The position numbers and the translations under genes were made by a program. A model generated the notes under the pieces. That model was given only the letters and a program-made list of their open reading frames with translations, did no database searches and was not told the origin of the DNA. From positions 372,001-436,000 of the forward strand of contig NZ_JAHXZN010000002.1 of the NCBI RefSeq assembly GCF_019429485.1: DNA of 64,000 bases, written 5' to 3'. Below, one piece after another: positions 18,895 through 26,451 of the stretch. How positions within the stretch are numbered: position 1 is the first letter of the stretch; each line of letters starts with the position of its first letter. This stretch comes from Sphingomonas citri (lineage in GTDB: Bacteria > Pseudomonadota > Alphaproteobacteria > Sphingomonadales > Sphingomonadaceae).

Positions 18895-21416
18895 GCCGCC
18901 CCCGGGAACAGGCCGATCGTGGCGTAGGTCACCACCGCGGTCAGCGCCATGAAATGCTGGTAGACGGTGATGTTGCGCAGGTCGGCGTCATGGCGCGGCG
19001 TCATCCGCCCGGCGAGACTCCGCGCCAGCGTGTAGAGCTGCATGATCGCGCCGACCCCGCAATGCGCCGTCGTCCAGATCGCCAACGTCCACACGATCGC
19101 TGGATAGACATGGAGCTCGGGCTTCAGGCCACTCAGCCACGGCCCCGCCAGCCCCGCGCCGATCGCGCCGAGCGACAACAGCGCCGCCGTCGCCAGCGCC
19201 GCGCGCGCGGCGCCCACCGCCGCGCGCCGGTTGAGCTCGCGCGCGGCGACGGTCAGCGCCCAGCTCGCCAGCATCACCGCCATCGCCAGCATCGGCCAGA
19301 AGCTGCCCGGACCGTCCATGCCGGGGCCGCCCGGCGGGAAGTCCTCGTGCCGCGTCCAGAAGAAGTAATAGCCGAACACCAGTCCCGAGAAAGCGGTGGC
19401 GTCGGCCATCATCGTGATGAACATCGCCCACCAGCCGCTCGCCGACGCGCCCGAGATGTACAGCGGCAGGTCGATGCCGTGCCCGATCGGCTTGCAGTCC
19501 TTCTCCGGGATCTCGGCGGTGCCGGTCCACAGCCAGTAGAGCACCATCGCCAGCGTCACCACCGCCCCGACCAGCGCCGCCCAATAGAGATGATAGGTCG
19601 TCAGGATGAAGACACTGCCCAGCGCGATCGCGGTGAGCATCGGCACCACGCTGGGCCCGCCGAGCCGCAGCACCTGCACCGGCCGCGCGTCGAGCACGCT
19701 GGTGACGATCGTCTCGCGCCGCCCTTCTTGCGCGTCGGGCAGGAAGAAGCGGCCCTCGTCCACCTTGGCGACGAAGTTCTTCTGGTCCCAGATCGGGTAG
19801 CGGCTTTCGATCAGCGGGATCGAGCGGATTCCCCAATCCTCGTCGTCGGGATGGGCGAGCCACTCGAGTGTCCCCGCCTGCCACGGGTTGCGCAGCGACT
19901 TGGAGCGTCGCGGGCTCAGCGCGAGGTCGATGCACACCAGCAGCACGCCCGCCGCGAACACCCACGAGCCGATCGTCGAGGCGAGATTCAGGCCGCCGAT
20001 GCCGAGCTCCTCCGGATAGGTGAAGACGCGCCGCGGCATGCCCATCAGCCCGGAGAAATGCATCGGGAAGAAGGTGAGGTTGGCGCCGCCGAACAGCAGC
20101 CAGAAGGCGGTGCGCCCGATCCGGTCGGACAGCTTCTTGCCCGTGATCAGCGGCCAATAATAATAGAGGCCGCCGAACAGCGGGATCAGCGTGCCGCCGA
20201 TCAGCACGTAGTGGAGGTGCGCGACGATGAAATAGGTGTCGTGCGCCTGCCAGTCGAACGGCGCGATCGCCACCATCACGCCGGTCAGCCCGCCGATCAC
20301 GAAGATCGCGATCGAGCCGGTGACGTAGAGCAGCGGCGTCGACCAGGTCACGCGCCCGGCCCAGAGCGTCGCGATGAAGGCGAAGATCTGGATGCCGGTC
20401 GGGATCGCCACCGCCTCCGACGCGGCGGAGAAGAACGCCAGGCTGATCTTGGGCAGCCCGGTGGTGAACATGTGATGCACCCACAGCCCGAAGCTGAGGA
20501 AGGCCGTCCCCACCGCCGCGAGCACGATCCACGGATAACCCAGCAGGTGGCGCCGCGCGAAGGTCGGCACGATCATCGCGAACAGCGCGATCGAGGGCAG
20601 GAAGACGATATAGACCTCGGGGTGGCCGAAGATCCAGAACAGGTGCTGCCACAGGATCGGGTCGCCGCCCTTGGCCGCGTCGAAGAAGGGCCAGCCGAGC
20701 AGCCGCTCCAGCTCGAACAGCACGTCCCCCGCGATCAGCGGCGGGAAGGCGAACAGGATCATCACCGCGACGACCAGGATGTACCAGGCGTAGAGCGGCA
20801 TCAGGTTGAGACGCATGCCAGGCGGGCGGCATTTGAGCACGCCGGTGATCAGCTCTACCGCGGCGGCGACCGAGGACACTTCGATGAAGCTCAGCCCCAG
20901 CATCCAGATGTCGGCGCCGAGCCCGCTGAGGTCGGTGCGCGTGGTGAAGGGCGGGTACATGAACCAGCCGCCGTCGGGCGCGGCGTCGAAGAAGATCGAG
21001 CCCGAGACGAACACGCCGCCGATCAGGAAGCTCCAATAGCCGAACGCGCTGAGCCGCGGGAACGGCAGGTCGCGCGCGCCGAGCAGCTGCGGCAGCAGGA
21101 TGATCGAGACCGCCTCGAACATCGGCACCGCGAAGAGGAACATCATCATCGAGCCGTGCAGCGTGAACAGCTGGTTGAAGGTCGACGGCGTGACCAGCTC
21201 GTTGCCCGGCTGCGCCAGCTGCACGCGCATGATCAGCGCGAGCACGCCGGCGAACAGCATGAAGCCGAAGGCGGTCAGCGTGTACCACACGCCGACCTGA
21301 TTGTTGTTGGTGTCGGTCCAGCGCAGGAACAGCCCCTTGGGCGGCGCCCAGACGGCGCGCAGCCGCTCCTCCTGCGCCGCGCGCAACGCGGGATCGTCCT
21401 GCGCGTGGAGGCTCAT
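18891..21416 (-). CDS. ctaD: cytochrome c oxidase subunit I fused to subunit III
   Basis: An 841-residue haem-copper oxidase core. Residues 1 to about 560 are subunit I. It keeps the low-spin haem ligand in TLHGSMMMF, the CuB His and crosslinked Tyr in HPEVY, the CuB His pair in WVHHMFTTG, and the two haem ligands in HLHY. Residues from about 590 are subunit III-like (SGWWAMFITMMADATAFSGLVFG ... WTTAHCGVGA), fused after a linker. The fusion is known in some alphaproteobacterial caa3-like oxidases. Two differences from the classical A1 enzymes are visible. The K-channel Lys is Gln343 (IPTGIQIF; codon at 20388-20390), and the D-channel Asn positions are Ile and Ser although the entry Asp (ARDLPFPRLSA) remains. 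Confidence 0.93.
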   Translation of the reverse strand: MSLHAQDDPALRAAQEERLRAVWAPPKGLFLRWTDTNNNQVGVWYTLTAFGFMLFAGVLALIMRVQLAQPGNELVTPSTFNQLFTLHGSMMMFLFAVPMFEAVSIILLPQLLGARDLPFPRLSAFGYWSFLIGGVFVSGSIFFDAAPDGGWFMYPPFTTRTDLSGLGADIWMLGLSFIEVSSVAAAVELITGVLKCRPPGMRLNLMPLYAWYILVVAVMILFAFPPLIAGDVLFELERLLGWPFFDAAKGGDPILWQHLFWIFGHPEVYIVFLPSIALFAMIVPTFARRHLLGYPWIVLAAVGTAFLSFGLWVHHMFTTGLPKISLAFFSAASEAVAIPTGIQIFAFIATLWAGRVTWSTPLLYVTGSIAIFVIGGLTGVMVAIAPFDWQAHDTYFIVAHLHYVLIGGTLIPLFGGLYYYWPLITGKKLSDRIGRTAFWLLFGGANLTFFPMHFSGLMGMPRRVFTYPEELGIGGLNLASTIGSWVFAAGVLLVCIDLALSPRRSKSLRNPWQAGTLEWLAHPDDEDWGIRSIPLIESRYPIWDQKNFVAKVDEGRFFLPDAQEGRRETIVTSVLDARPVQVLRLGGPSVVPMLTAIALGSVFILTTYHLYWAALVGAVVTLAMVLYWLWTGTAEIPEKDCKPIGHGIDLPLYISGASASGWWAMFITMMADATAFSGLVFGYYFFWTRHEDFPPGGPGMDGPGSFWPMLAMAVMLASWALTVAARELNRRAAVGAARAALATAALLSLGAIGAGLAGPWLSGLKPELHVYPAIVWTLAIWTTAHCGVGAIMQLYTLARSLAGRMTPRHDADLRNITVYQHFMALTAVVTYATIGLFPGAA

Positions 21417-22333
21417 CGATTCGTCTCCAGCCAGCGCGCGATCGCGGTGGCGTCCGGCGCGGACATCTGCGGGTAAGCGGGCATGCGCGCGCCGGGCTTC
21501 ACCGCGGGCGCGTCACGGATGAAGCGGACGAGGTTGGCGGTGGTGAGCGGCTGGATCCCCGCCGCCATCGTCGCGCGCGCGCCGAGATGCGTGAGGTCGG
21601 GCCCGATCGCGCCCGCCGCGCCGGTGCCGCGCACCGCGTGGCAGCCGCCGCAGCCGTAGGCGTCGAACAGCCGCGCACCCGTCGAAGCGGCGGTGGTGAC
21701 CGGACGGCGCTCGGCGGCGAGCCAGGCGTCGAAGGCGGCGGGTTCCATCGCCACCACGTCGAACGCCATCAGCGCGTGGCTCAGCCCGCAGAACTCAGCG
21801 CATTGCCCGCGGAAGCGGCCGGCGCGCGTCGCGTGGACGACGAGTGTGTTGGTGCGCCCCGGCACCATGTCCATCTTGCCGGCGAGCCCGGGCACCCAGA
21901 AGCTGTGGAGCACGTCCCCGCCCTCGAGCGCGAGCACGACGTCGCGCCCGACCGGCAGGCGCAGCTCGTTGGCCGAGGTCACCACCGCGGCGCCGGCGCG
22001 CCGATAGGCCATGCGCCACCAGAATTGCTCGCCGGTGACGGTGACGCGCAGGTCATCCCGCGCGGCGCGGATCGGGCGCATCGCGGGCAGCGTCGCGATC
22101 AAGAGCGCGAGCAGCACGACGCTCGGCACGATGCCGCCCGCCCACAGCACCAGCCGCATGCCTTGTCGGTGGCTCAGCGCCCCCTCGCGCGAGCGCGACG
22201 CGGTGACCATCAGCGCGGCGAGCGCCAGCGCGATCACGACCGCGCCGAGCACCATCCAGCCGGTCAGCCCGGCGAGCCAGGCGGCCTCCGTGCCGAACGT
22301 GGTGAATGCGGATTGGCGCCCCGAGCCGATGAT
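21413..22333 (-). CDS. ctaC: cytochrome c oxidase subunit II with C-terminal cytochrome c domain (5' end unresolved)
   Basis: A caa3-type subunit II of about 306 residues. Two transmembrane helices (WMVLGAVVIALALAALMV; LVLWAGGIVPSVVLLALLIAT) precede the cupredoxin domain with the CuA site CAEFCGLSHALM. A fused cytochrome c follows, with haem motif CGGCH and a Met ligand in ARMPAYPQM. The family's usual N-terminus SGRQSAF is present, but no ATG, GTG or TTG precedes it closely. In-frame options are an ATC at 22333 (GGGGG 5 bp upstream, used here), an ATG at 22255 inside helix 1, or an ATG at 22492 that lies inside a repeat and would make the protein translate through a perfect hairpin. First gene of the five-gene operon. 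Confidence 0.85.
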   Translation of the reverse strand: MIGSGRQSAFTTFGTEAAWLAGLTGWMVLGAVVIALALAALMVTASRSREGALSHRQGMRLVLWAGGIVPSVVLLALLIATLPAMRPIRAARDDLRVTVTGEQFWWRMAYRRAGAAVVTSANELRLPVGRDVVLALEGGDVLHSFWVPGLAGKMDMVPGRTNTLVVHATRAGRFRGQCAEFCGLSHALMAFDVVAMEPAAFDAWLAAERRPVTTAASTGARLFDAYGCGGCHAVRGTGAAGAIGPDLTHLGARATMAAGIQPLTTANLVRFIRDAPAVKPGARMPAYPQMSAPDATAIARWLETNR

Positions 22334-22421
22334 CGTGTCCCCCTCGTTCGTGAAGGATCGTGACGGAGCTTTGTTCCTGGCCGCGCGGTGACGAAATGTT
22401 GCTGCGGTATCGATTGCGTCG

Positions 22422-22459
22422 CCTCCTCGTGCCCCGGCGCAGGCCGGGGCACGAGGAGG
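22422..22459. repeat. perfect 17-bp-stem hairpin upstream of the oxidase operon
   Basis: Arms 22422-22438 and 22443-22459 are exactly complementary (CCTCCTCGTGCCCCGGC and its reverse complement) with a 4-nt GCAG loop. It lies about 90 bp before the likely oxidase transcript start. It could be a repeat of the same palindromic class or a block to read-through between the diverging glucosidase and oxidase genes. Confidence 0.85.
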
Positions 22460-22487
22460 AAGACCGGCAGTAGCCCCCTCCACGACC

Positions 22488-22581
22488 GTCATCCTGAACT
22501 GGTTTCAGGATCTTCCGTGCCGCACATCCGGCCGCGGCGGCGCGTGCTGGCCGGTAAATCCGGAAGCGAGTTCAGGATGAC
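22488..22581. repeat. 94-bp palindromic repeat doublet, copy 2
   Basis: The element begins GTCATCCTGAACTGG and ends GAGTTCAGGATGAC. It lies between the oxidase operon and the divergent GH13 gene. One of its bases forms the ATG that opens the over-long frame of the subunit II gene, which is why I distrust that start. Confidence 0.85.
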
Positions 22582-22664
22582 GCGGAGACTGTACGCTTCC
22601 GCCTTGCCGCGGGCGCAACACTGTCCCGCGCAACATCTCGCCCGCCGGACGGTTATCCTCCGTG

Positions 22665-24236
22665 ATGCGCCACTCCGACGATCCGCCGCCGCCCTGGTGG
22701 GAGAGCGGCACGGTCTATCAGATCTACCCGCGCTCGTTCCAGGACGGCGATGGCGACGGCGTCGGTGATCTCGCCGGGATCGAGCGCCGACTCGACCATG
22801 TTGCCGCGCTCGGTGTCGACGCCATCTGGTTGTCGCCGATTTTCCCCTCGCCGATGGCCGACTTTGGCTATGACGTCGCCGATTACTGCGGCATCGAGCC
22901 GATGTTCGGCGACCTCGCCGCCTTCGACCGATTGCTCGCCGCCGCGCACGCGCGCGGGCTCAGGCTGCTGCTCGACTTCGTCCCCAATCACTCGTCCGAC
23001 CAGCACCCCTGGTTCCAGGCGAGCCGCTCGAGCCGCACCGACACGAAGCGCGACTGGTACATCTGGCGCGATCCCGCCCCAGACGGCGGCCCGCCCAACA
23101 ACTGGATCAGTGATTTCGGCGGCTCCGCCTGGGAATTTGACGCGGCCACCGGGCAATATTACCTCCACGCCTTCCTCAGGCAGCAGCCCGACCTCAACTG
23201 GCGCAACCCGGCGCTCAAGGCGGCGATGCTCGACGTCATGCGCTTCTGGTTCGACCGCGGGGTCGACGGCTTCCGCATCGATGTGCTGTGGCACATCGTC
23301 AAGGCCGAGGGTCTGCCCGACAACCCGCCCAATCCCTATTGGCGCCCCGGCATCACCGAGCGCGACCGGCTGATCCAGCAGCATTCCACCGACCAGCCCG
23401 AGGCGCATGCCATCGCCGCCGAGATGCGCGCGCTGGCCGACAGCTACGGAGAGCGCGTGCTGATCGGCGAGATCTTCCTGCCCAACGATCGCCACGCGCG
23501 CTGGTACGGCACGCCCGAGCGGCCGCAGGTGCACCTGCCCTTCAACTTCCAGCTGATCGAGAATGCGTGGAATGCGGCGTCGCTACGGCGGGTGATCGGC
23601 GACTATGAGGCGTCGCTGCCGACTCACGGCTGGCCCAATTGGGTGATCGGCAGCCATGACGCGCCGCGCATCGCCGCGCGCGTCGGTGAGGCGCAGGCGC
23701 GCGCCGCGGCGATGCTGCTGCTGACGCTGCGCGGCACCCCGACGCTGTACCAGGGCGACGAGCTCGGCGTCGGTCAGGTCGAGATCCCGCCCGAGCGCGT
23801 GCGCGACCCGCAGGAGCTGCGCCAGCCCGGCATCGGCATCGGCCGCGACCGCTCGCGCACGCCGATGCCGTGGGACTCGAGTCCGTTCGCCGGCTTCTCC
23901 ACGGTCGAGCCGTGGCTGCCGCTCAACCCCGACTGGCGCACGCGCAATGTCGCCGCGCAGGAGGCGGACCCGCGCTCGATGCTGACGCTCTACCGCCGCC
24001 TGCTCGCGCTCCGCCGCGCGCATCCGGCGCTGGCCGTCGGCAGTTTCGCGCTGCTCGACGCCGCGCCCGACGTGCTGGCGTACGAGCGGCGGCACGGCGA
24101 CGCGGTGCTGCGGGTGGCGCTCAACCTGTCGGCCGAGCCGCGCCCGCTGCCCTTCGACGGCGCGGTGCTGCTGTCGACGCTCGTTGGCGGGGGTGACGGC
24201 GTGCTGCGCGCGGACGAGGGCGTGGTGATGCGGTGA
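22665..24236 (+). CDS. GH13 alpha-glucosidase (alpha-amylase family)
   Basis: A 523-residue cytoplasmic glycoside hydrolase of family 13, oligo-1,6-/alpha-glucosidase type, hydrolysing short alpha-glucosides from the non-reducing end. The conserved regions are WWESGTVYQIYPRSFQD at the N-terminus, DFVPNHSS (region I), the nucleophile Asp in DGFRIDVLW (region II), the acid/base Glu in LIGEIFLP (region III), and IGSHDAPR (region IV, where His-Asp binds the substrate; most members read NHD). There is no signal peptide. ATG at 22665 is taken; a GTG lies just before it. No alpha-glucan transporter is adjacent, but two TonB receptors are in the window. A 94-bp repeat separates it from the GT4 gene downstream. 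Confidence 0.9.
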   Translation: MRHSDDPPPPWWESGTVYQIYPRSFQDGDGDGVGDLAGIERRLDHVAALGVDAIWLSPIFPSPMADFGYDVADYCGIEPMFGDLAAFDRLLAAAHARGLRLLLDFVPNHSSDQHPWFQASRSSRTDTKRDWYIWRDPAPDGGPPNNWISDFGGSAWEFDAATGQYYLHAFLRQQPDLNWRNPALKAAMLDVMRFWFDRGVDGFRIDVLWHIVKAEGLPDNPPNPYWRPGITERDRLIQQHSTDQPEAHAIAAEMRALADSYGERVLIGEIFLPNDRHARWYGTPERPQVHLPFNFQLIENAWNAASLRRVIGDYEASLPTHGWPNWVIGSHDAPRIAARVGEAQARAAAMLLLTLRGTPTLYQGDELGVGQVEIPPERVRDPQELRQPGIGIGRDRSRTPMPWDSSPFAGFSTVEPWLPLNPDWRTRNVAAQEADPRSMLTLYRRLLALRRAHPALAVGSFALLDAAPDVLAYERRHGDAVLRVALNLSAEPRPLPFDGAVLLSTLVGGGDGVLRADEGVVMR

Positions 24237-24265
24237 GTGTTTCTCCCACCGGCCTCTCGCCCGCC

Positions 24266-24359
24266 GTCATCCTGAACTTGTCTCAGGATCCACCCTGCCA
24301 CAGACGAACCCGCCGCGATGCCCGCGGTGACGTGGATCCTGAAACGAGTTCAGGATGAC
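24266..24359. repeat. 94-bp palindromic repeat doublet, copy 3
   Basis: The element starts GTCATCCTGAACTTG and ends ACGAGTTCAGGATGAC. The right arm equals that of copy 1, while the left arm differs at positions that still pair within the arm. It lies between the GH13 and GT4 genes. Confidence 0.9.
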
Positions 24360-24407
24360 GGCAGGAGAAGGGGAAACGCCCACGCCCCGCATGACGAAGG
24401 ACCACAT

Positions 24408-25415
24408 ATGAAGATCGCCATGCTCGCCCCGATCGCCTGGCGCACCCCGCCGCGCCATTATGGCCCGTGGGAGCTCGTCACGCACCTGCTCACCGAGGCG
24501 CTGGTCGCGCGCGGCGTGGACGTCACTTTGTTCGCCACGCTCGACAGCCTCACCGCGGGCACGCTCGACGGCGTCGTCCCCGCGCCCTATTCGGAAGACC
24601 CGAGCATCGACGCCAAGGTGTGGGAATATCGCCATCTCGCGCACGTGTTCGAACAGGCCGACCAGTTCGACCTGATCCACAACCAGGCCGATTTCCCCGC
24701 GCACGCCTTCGCGCGGCTGGTCGACACGCCGCTGGTGACGACGATCCACGGCTTCTCGTCGGATCGCATCCTGCCGATGTACCAGCCCTTCCAGGACCGC
24801 GTCCATTATGTCGCGATCAGCGACGCCGACCGCCACCCCGCGCTGCGCTATGCCGCGACGATCCACCACGGCATCCCGCTCGACGACTTCGCGTTCGATC
24901 CGCGCGGCAGCGACGACCTGCTCTTCTTCGGCCGCATCCACCCCGACAAGGGCGCCGAGGAAGCGATCGCCGCGGCGCGCGCGAGCGGGCGCCAGCTCCA
25001 CCTGTACGGCATCGTGCAGGACCAGGGCTATCACGAGCGCGCCGTGTCGCCTGCGCTCGGTGGCGCCGGAGTGACGTGGCACGGCGCGGTCGGTGGCGCC
25101 GAGCGGGTCGCCGCGCTGGGGCGCGCGCGTGCGCTGCTGCACCTGATCAACTTCGACGAGCCGTTTGGCCTGTCGGTGGTGGAGGCGATGGCGTGCGGCA
25201 CGCCGGTGATCGCCAACCGCCGCGGCGCGATGCCCGAGCTGATCGAGCACGGCGTCACCGGCTTCCTAGTCGAGAACGTCGACCAGGCGGTGGAGGCGAT
25301 CGAGCATGTCGGCGAGCTCGACCGCGCCGCCTGCCGCCGCCGCGTCGAGGAACGGTTCAGCGTCGCGCGCATGGCCGACGACTATGCGGCTTTGTATCAG
25401 CGGATCATCGGCTAG
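24408..25415 (+). CDS. glycosyltransferase family 4 protein
   Basis: A 335-residue GT-B glycosyltransferase. The N-terminal domain begins MKIAMLAPIAWRTPP with a Gly/Trp-rich acceptor loop (HYGPWELVTHLLTEAL). The C-terminal domain contains the nucleotide-sugar motif EPFGLSVVEAMACGTPVIA (the E-x7-E pair of retaining GT4 enzymes) and the RRGAMPELIEHGVTGFLV segment. It lacks membrane helices. The start was placed at ATG 24408 because the longer frame begins inside a 94-bp repeat. Acceptor and donor are unknown. A trehalose- or glycan-type role would fit the GH13 neighbour, but this is only suggested by proximity. Confidence 0.88.
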   Translation: MKIAMLAPIAWRTPPRHYGPWELVTHLLTEALVARGVDVTLFATLDSLTAGTLDGVVPAPYSEDPSIDAKVWEYRHLAHVFEQADQFDLIHNQADFPAHAFARLVDTPLVTTIHGFSSDRILPMYQPFQDRVHYVAISDADRHPALRYAATIHHGIPLDDFAFDPRGSDDLLFFGRIHPDKGAEEAIAAARASGRQLHLYGIVQDQGYHERAVSPALGGAGVTWHGAVGGAERVAALGRARALLHLINFDEPFGLSVVEAMACGTPVIANRRGAMPELIEHGVTGFLVENVDQAVEAIEHVGELDRAACRRRVEERFSVARMADDYAALYQRIIG

Positions 25416-25494
25416 CGGAAGTGAGTCGGGCGCTAGGCTCGCCTCAGCCCCTCGCGCGCTGGCGAGCAACGTTCGCGCCCCTTATCTCTCGGGC

Positions 25495-26238
25495 ATGACC
25501 GCCTCGCTCGATCGCCGCGCCACGCTCTACCGCATGGTCATGCCCGGCCACACCTGCCCCTATGGCCTCAAGGCCAAGGACCTGCTCGAGCGCCGCGGCT
25601 ACACGGTCGACGATCACCCGCTGCGCACGCGCGAGGAGACCGACGCCTTCAAGGCCGAGCATGGCGTCAAGACCACGCCGCAGACCTTCATCGCGGGCGA
25701 GCGCGTCGGCGGCTATGACGACCTGCGCCGCCACTTCGGCCAGCGCGTCGCGGCGGCGGGCGAGACCAGCTATCGTCCCGTGATCGCGGTCTTCGCGATG
25801 ACCGCGCTGATGGCGCTCGCGGCGAGCCAGGCCGCCTTCGGCACGCCGCTGACGGTGCGCGCGGGCGAATGGTTCATCGCCTTCAGCATGTGCGTGCTCG
25901 CGCTGCTCAAGCTGCAGGATGTCGAGACCTTCTCAACCATGTTCCTCAACTACGACCTGCTGGCGCGACGCTGGGTCCGCTACGGCTATGTCTACCCTTA
26001 TGCCGAGGGGCTGGCGGGCGTGCTGATGGCGGCGCACGCGGCCGACTGGCTGTCGGTGCCGATCGCGCTGGTGATCGGCGGCGTCGGCGCGGTCTCGGTG
26101 GTCAAAGCGGTGTATATCGACCGGCGCGAGCTGAAATGCGCGTGCGTCGGTGGCGCCACCCGCGTGCCGCTCGGCTTCGTCTCGCTCACCGAGAACGTCA
26201 TGATGGTGTCCATGGCGCTGTGGATGGCGCTGCGATAG
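25495..26238 (+). CDS. glutaredoxin-MauE fusion membrane protein
   Basis: A 247-residue fusion. Residues 1-85 are a glutaredoxin-like domain with active site TCPYGLKAKDLL (a CPYG type, single catalytic Cys) and the cis-Pro loop KTTPQTFIAGERVGGYDDLRRHF. Residues 95-247 are a MauE/DoxX-like integral membrane domain with four helices (VIAVFAMTALMALAASQAAF, WFIAFSMCVLALL, YAEGLAGVLMAAHAADWL, IALVIGGVGAVSVV). Membrane-facing cysteines occur in the LKCACVGG loop near residue 220. The membrane half has Cys residues placed to exchange electrons with the glutaredoxin, a plausible route for thiol reductant, as in DsbD-like or MauE proteins. It stands alone between a GT4 gene and a PEP-CTERM gene. Confidence 0.82.
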   Translation: MTASLDRRATLYRMVMPGHTCPYGLKAKDLLERRGYTVDDHPLRTREETDAFKAEHGVKTTPQTFIAGERVGGYDDLRRHFGQRVAAAGETSYRPVIAVFAMTALMALAASQAAFGTPLTVRAGEWFIAFSMCVLALLKLQDVETFSTMFLNYDLLARRWVRYGYVYPYAEGLAGVLMAAHAADWLSVPIALVIGGVGAVSVVKAVYIDRRELKCACVGGATRVPLGFVSLTENVMMVSMALWMALR

Positions 26239-26318
26239 GCGCCTTTGTCGCGCGAAGGGAAGAGATACGCGAAGAACGCCAAATAGATGCAGCGTCGCGT
26301 CAGACATAAAATGTAATC

Positions 26319-26368
26319 CTGGTTAAGGACGCTTGTCACGCCACAGTCGTTGACTCGACGTTAACCAG
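26319..26368. promoter_or_regulatory. inverted TTAACCAG pair upstream of the PEP-CTERM gene
   Basis: CTGGTTAA (26319-26326) and TTAACCAG (26361-26368) are perfect inverted copies, 84 bp before the gene at their nearest. TTAACCAT is the half-site I associate with the alphaproteobacterial cell-cycle regulator CtrA, so these are possible but one-mismatch CtrA-like sites. This is an inference. Confidence 0.3.
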
Positions 26369-26451
26369 AAGCTGTCTGGGCGCGGGCGAGCGCGATCCGG
26401 ACCAAGCCGCGATCTCTGCTTCGTCCGACGACAACAGAGGGAGTTGCGGTC

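Noticed and set aside
18954..21476. Long plus-strand open frame (840 codons) antisense to the oxidase subunit I-III gene
   Set aside because: It is an antisense shadow caused by high GC at third positions. The product is Arg/Asp/His-rich low-complexity sequence with no domain, and it overlaps a gene with clear catalytic residues.
21413..22492. Using ATG 22492 as the start of the oxidase subunit II gene
   Set aside because: The ATG lies in a 94-bp repeat and the reading frame would run through a perfect 17-bp hairpin. The added 53 residues do not resemble a signal peptide or any family N-terminus.
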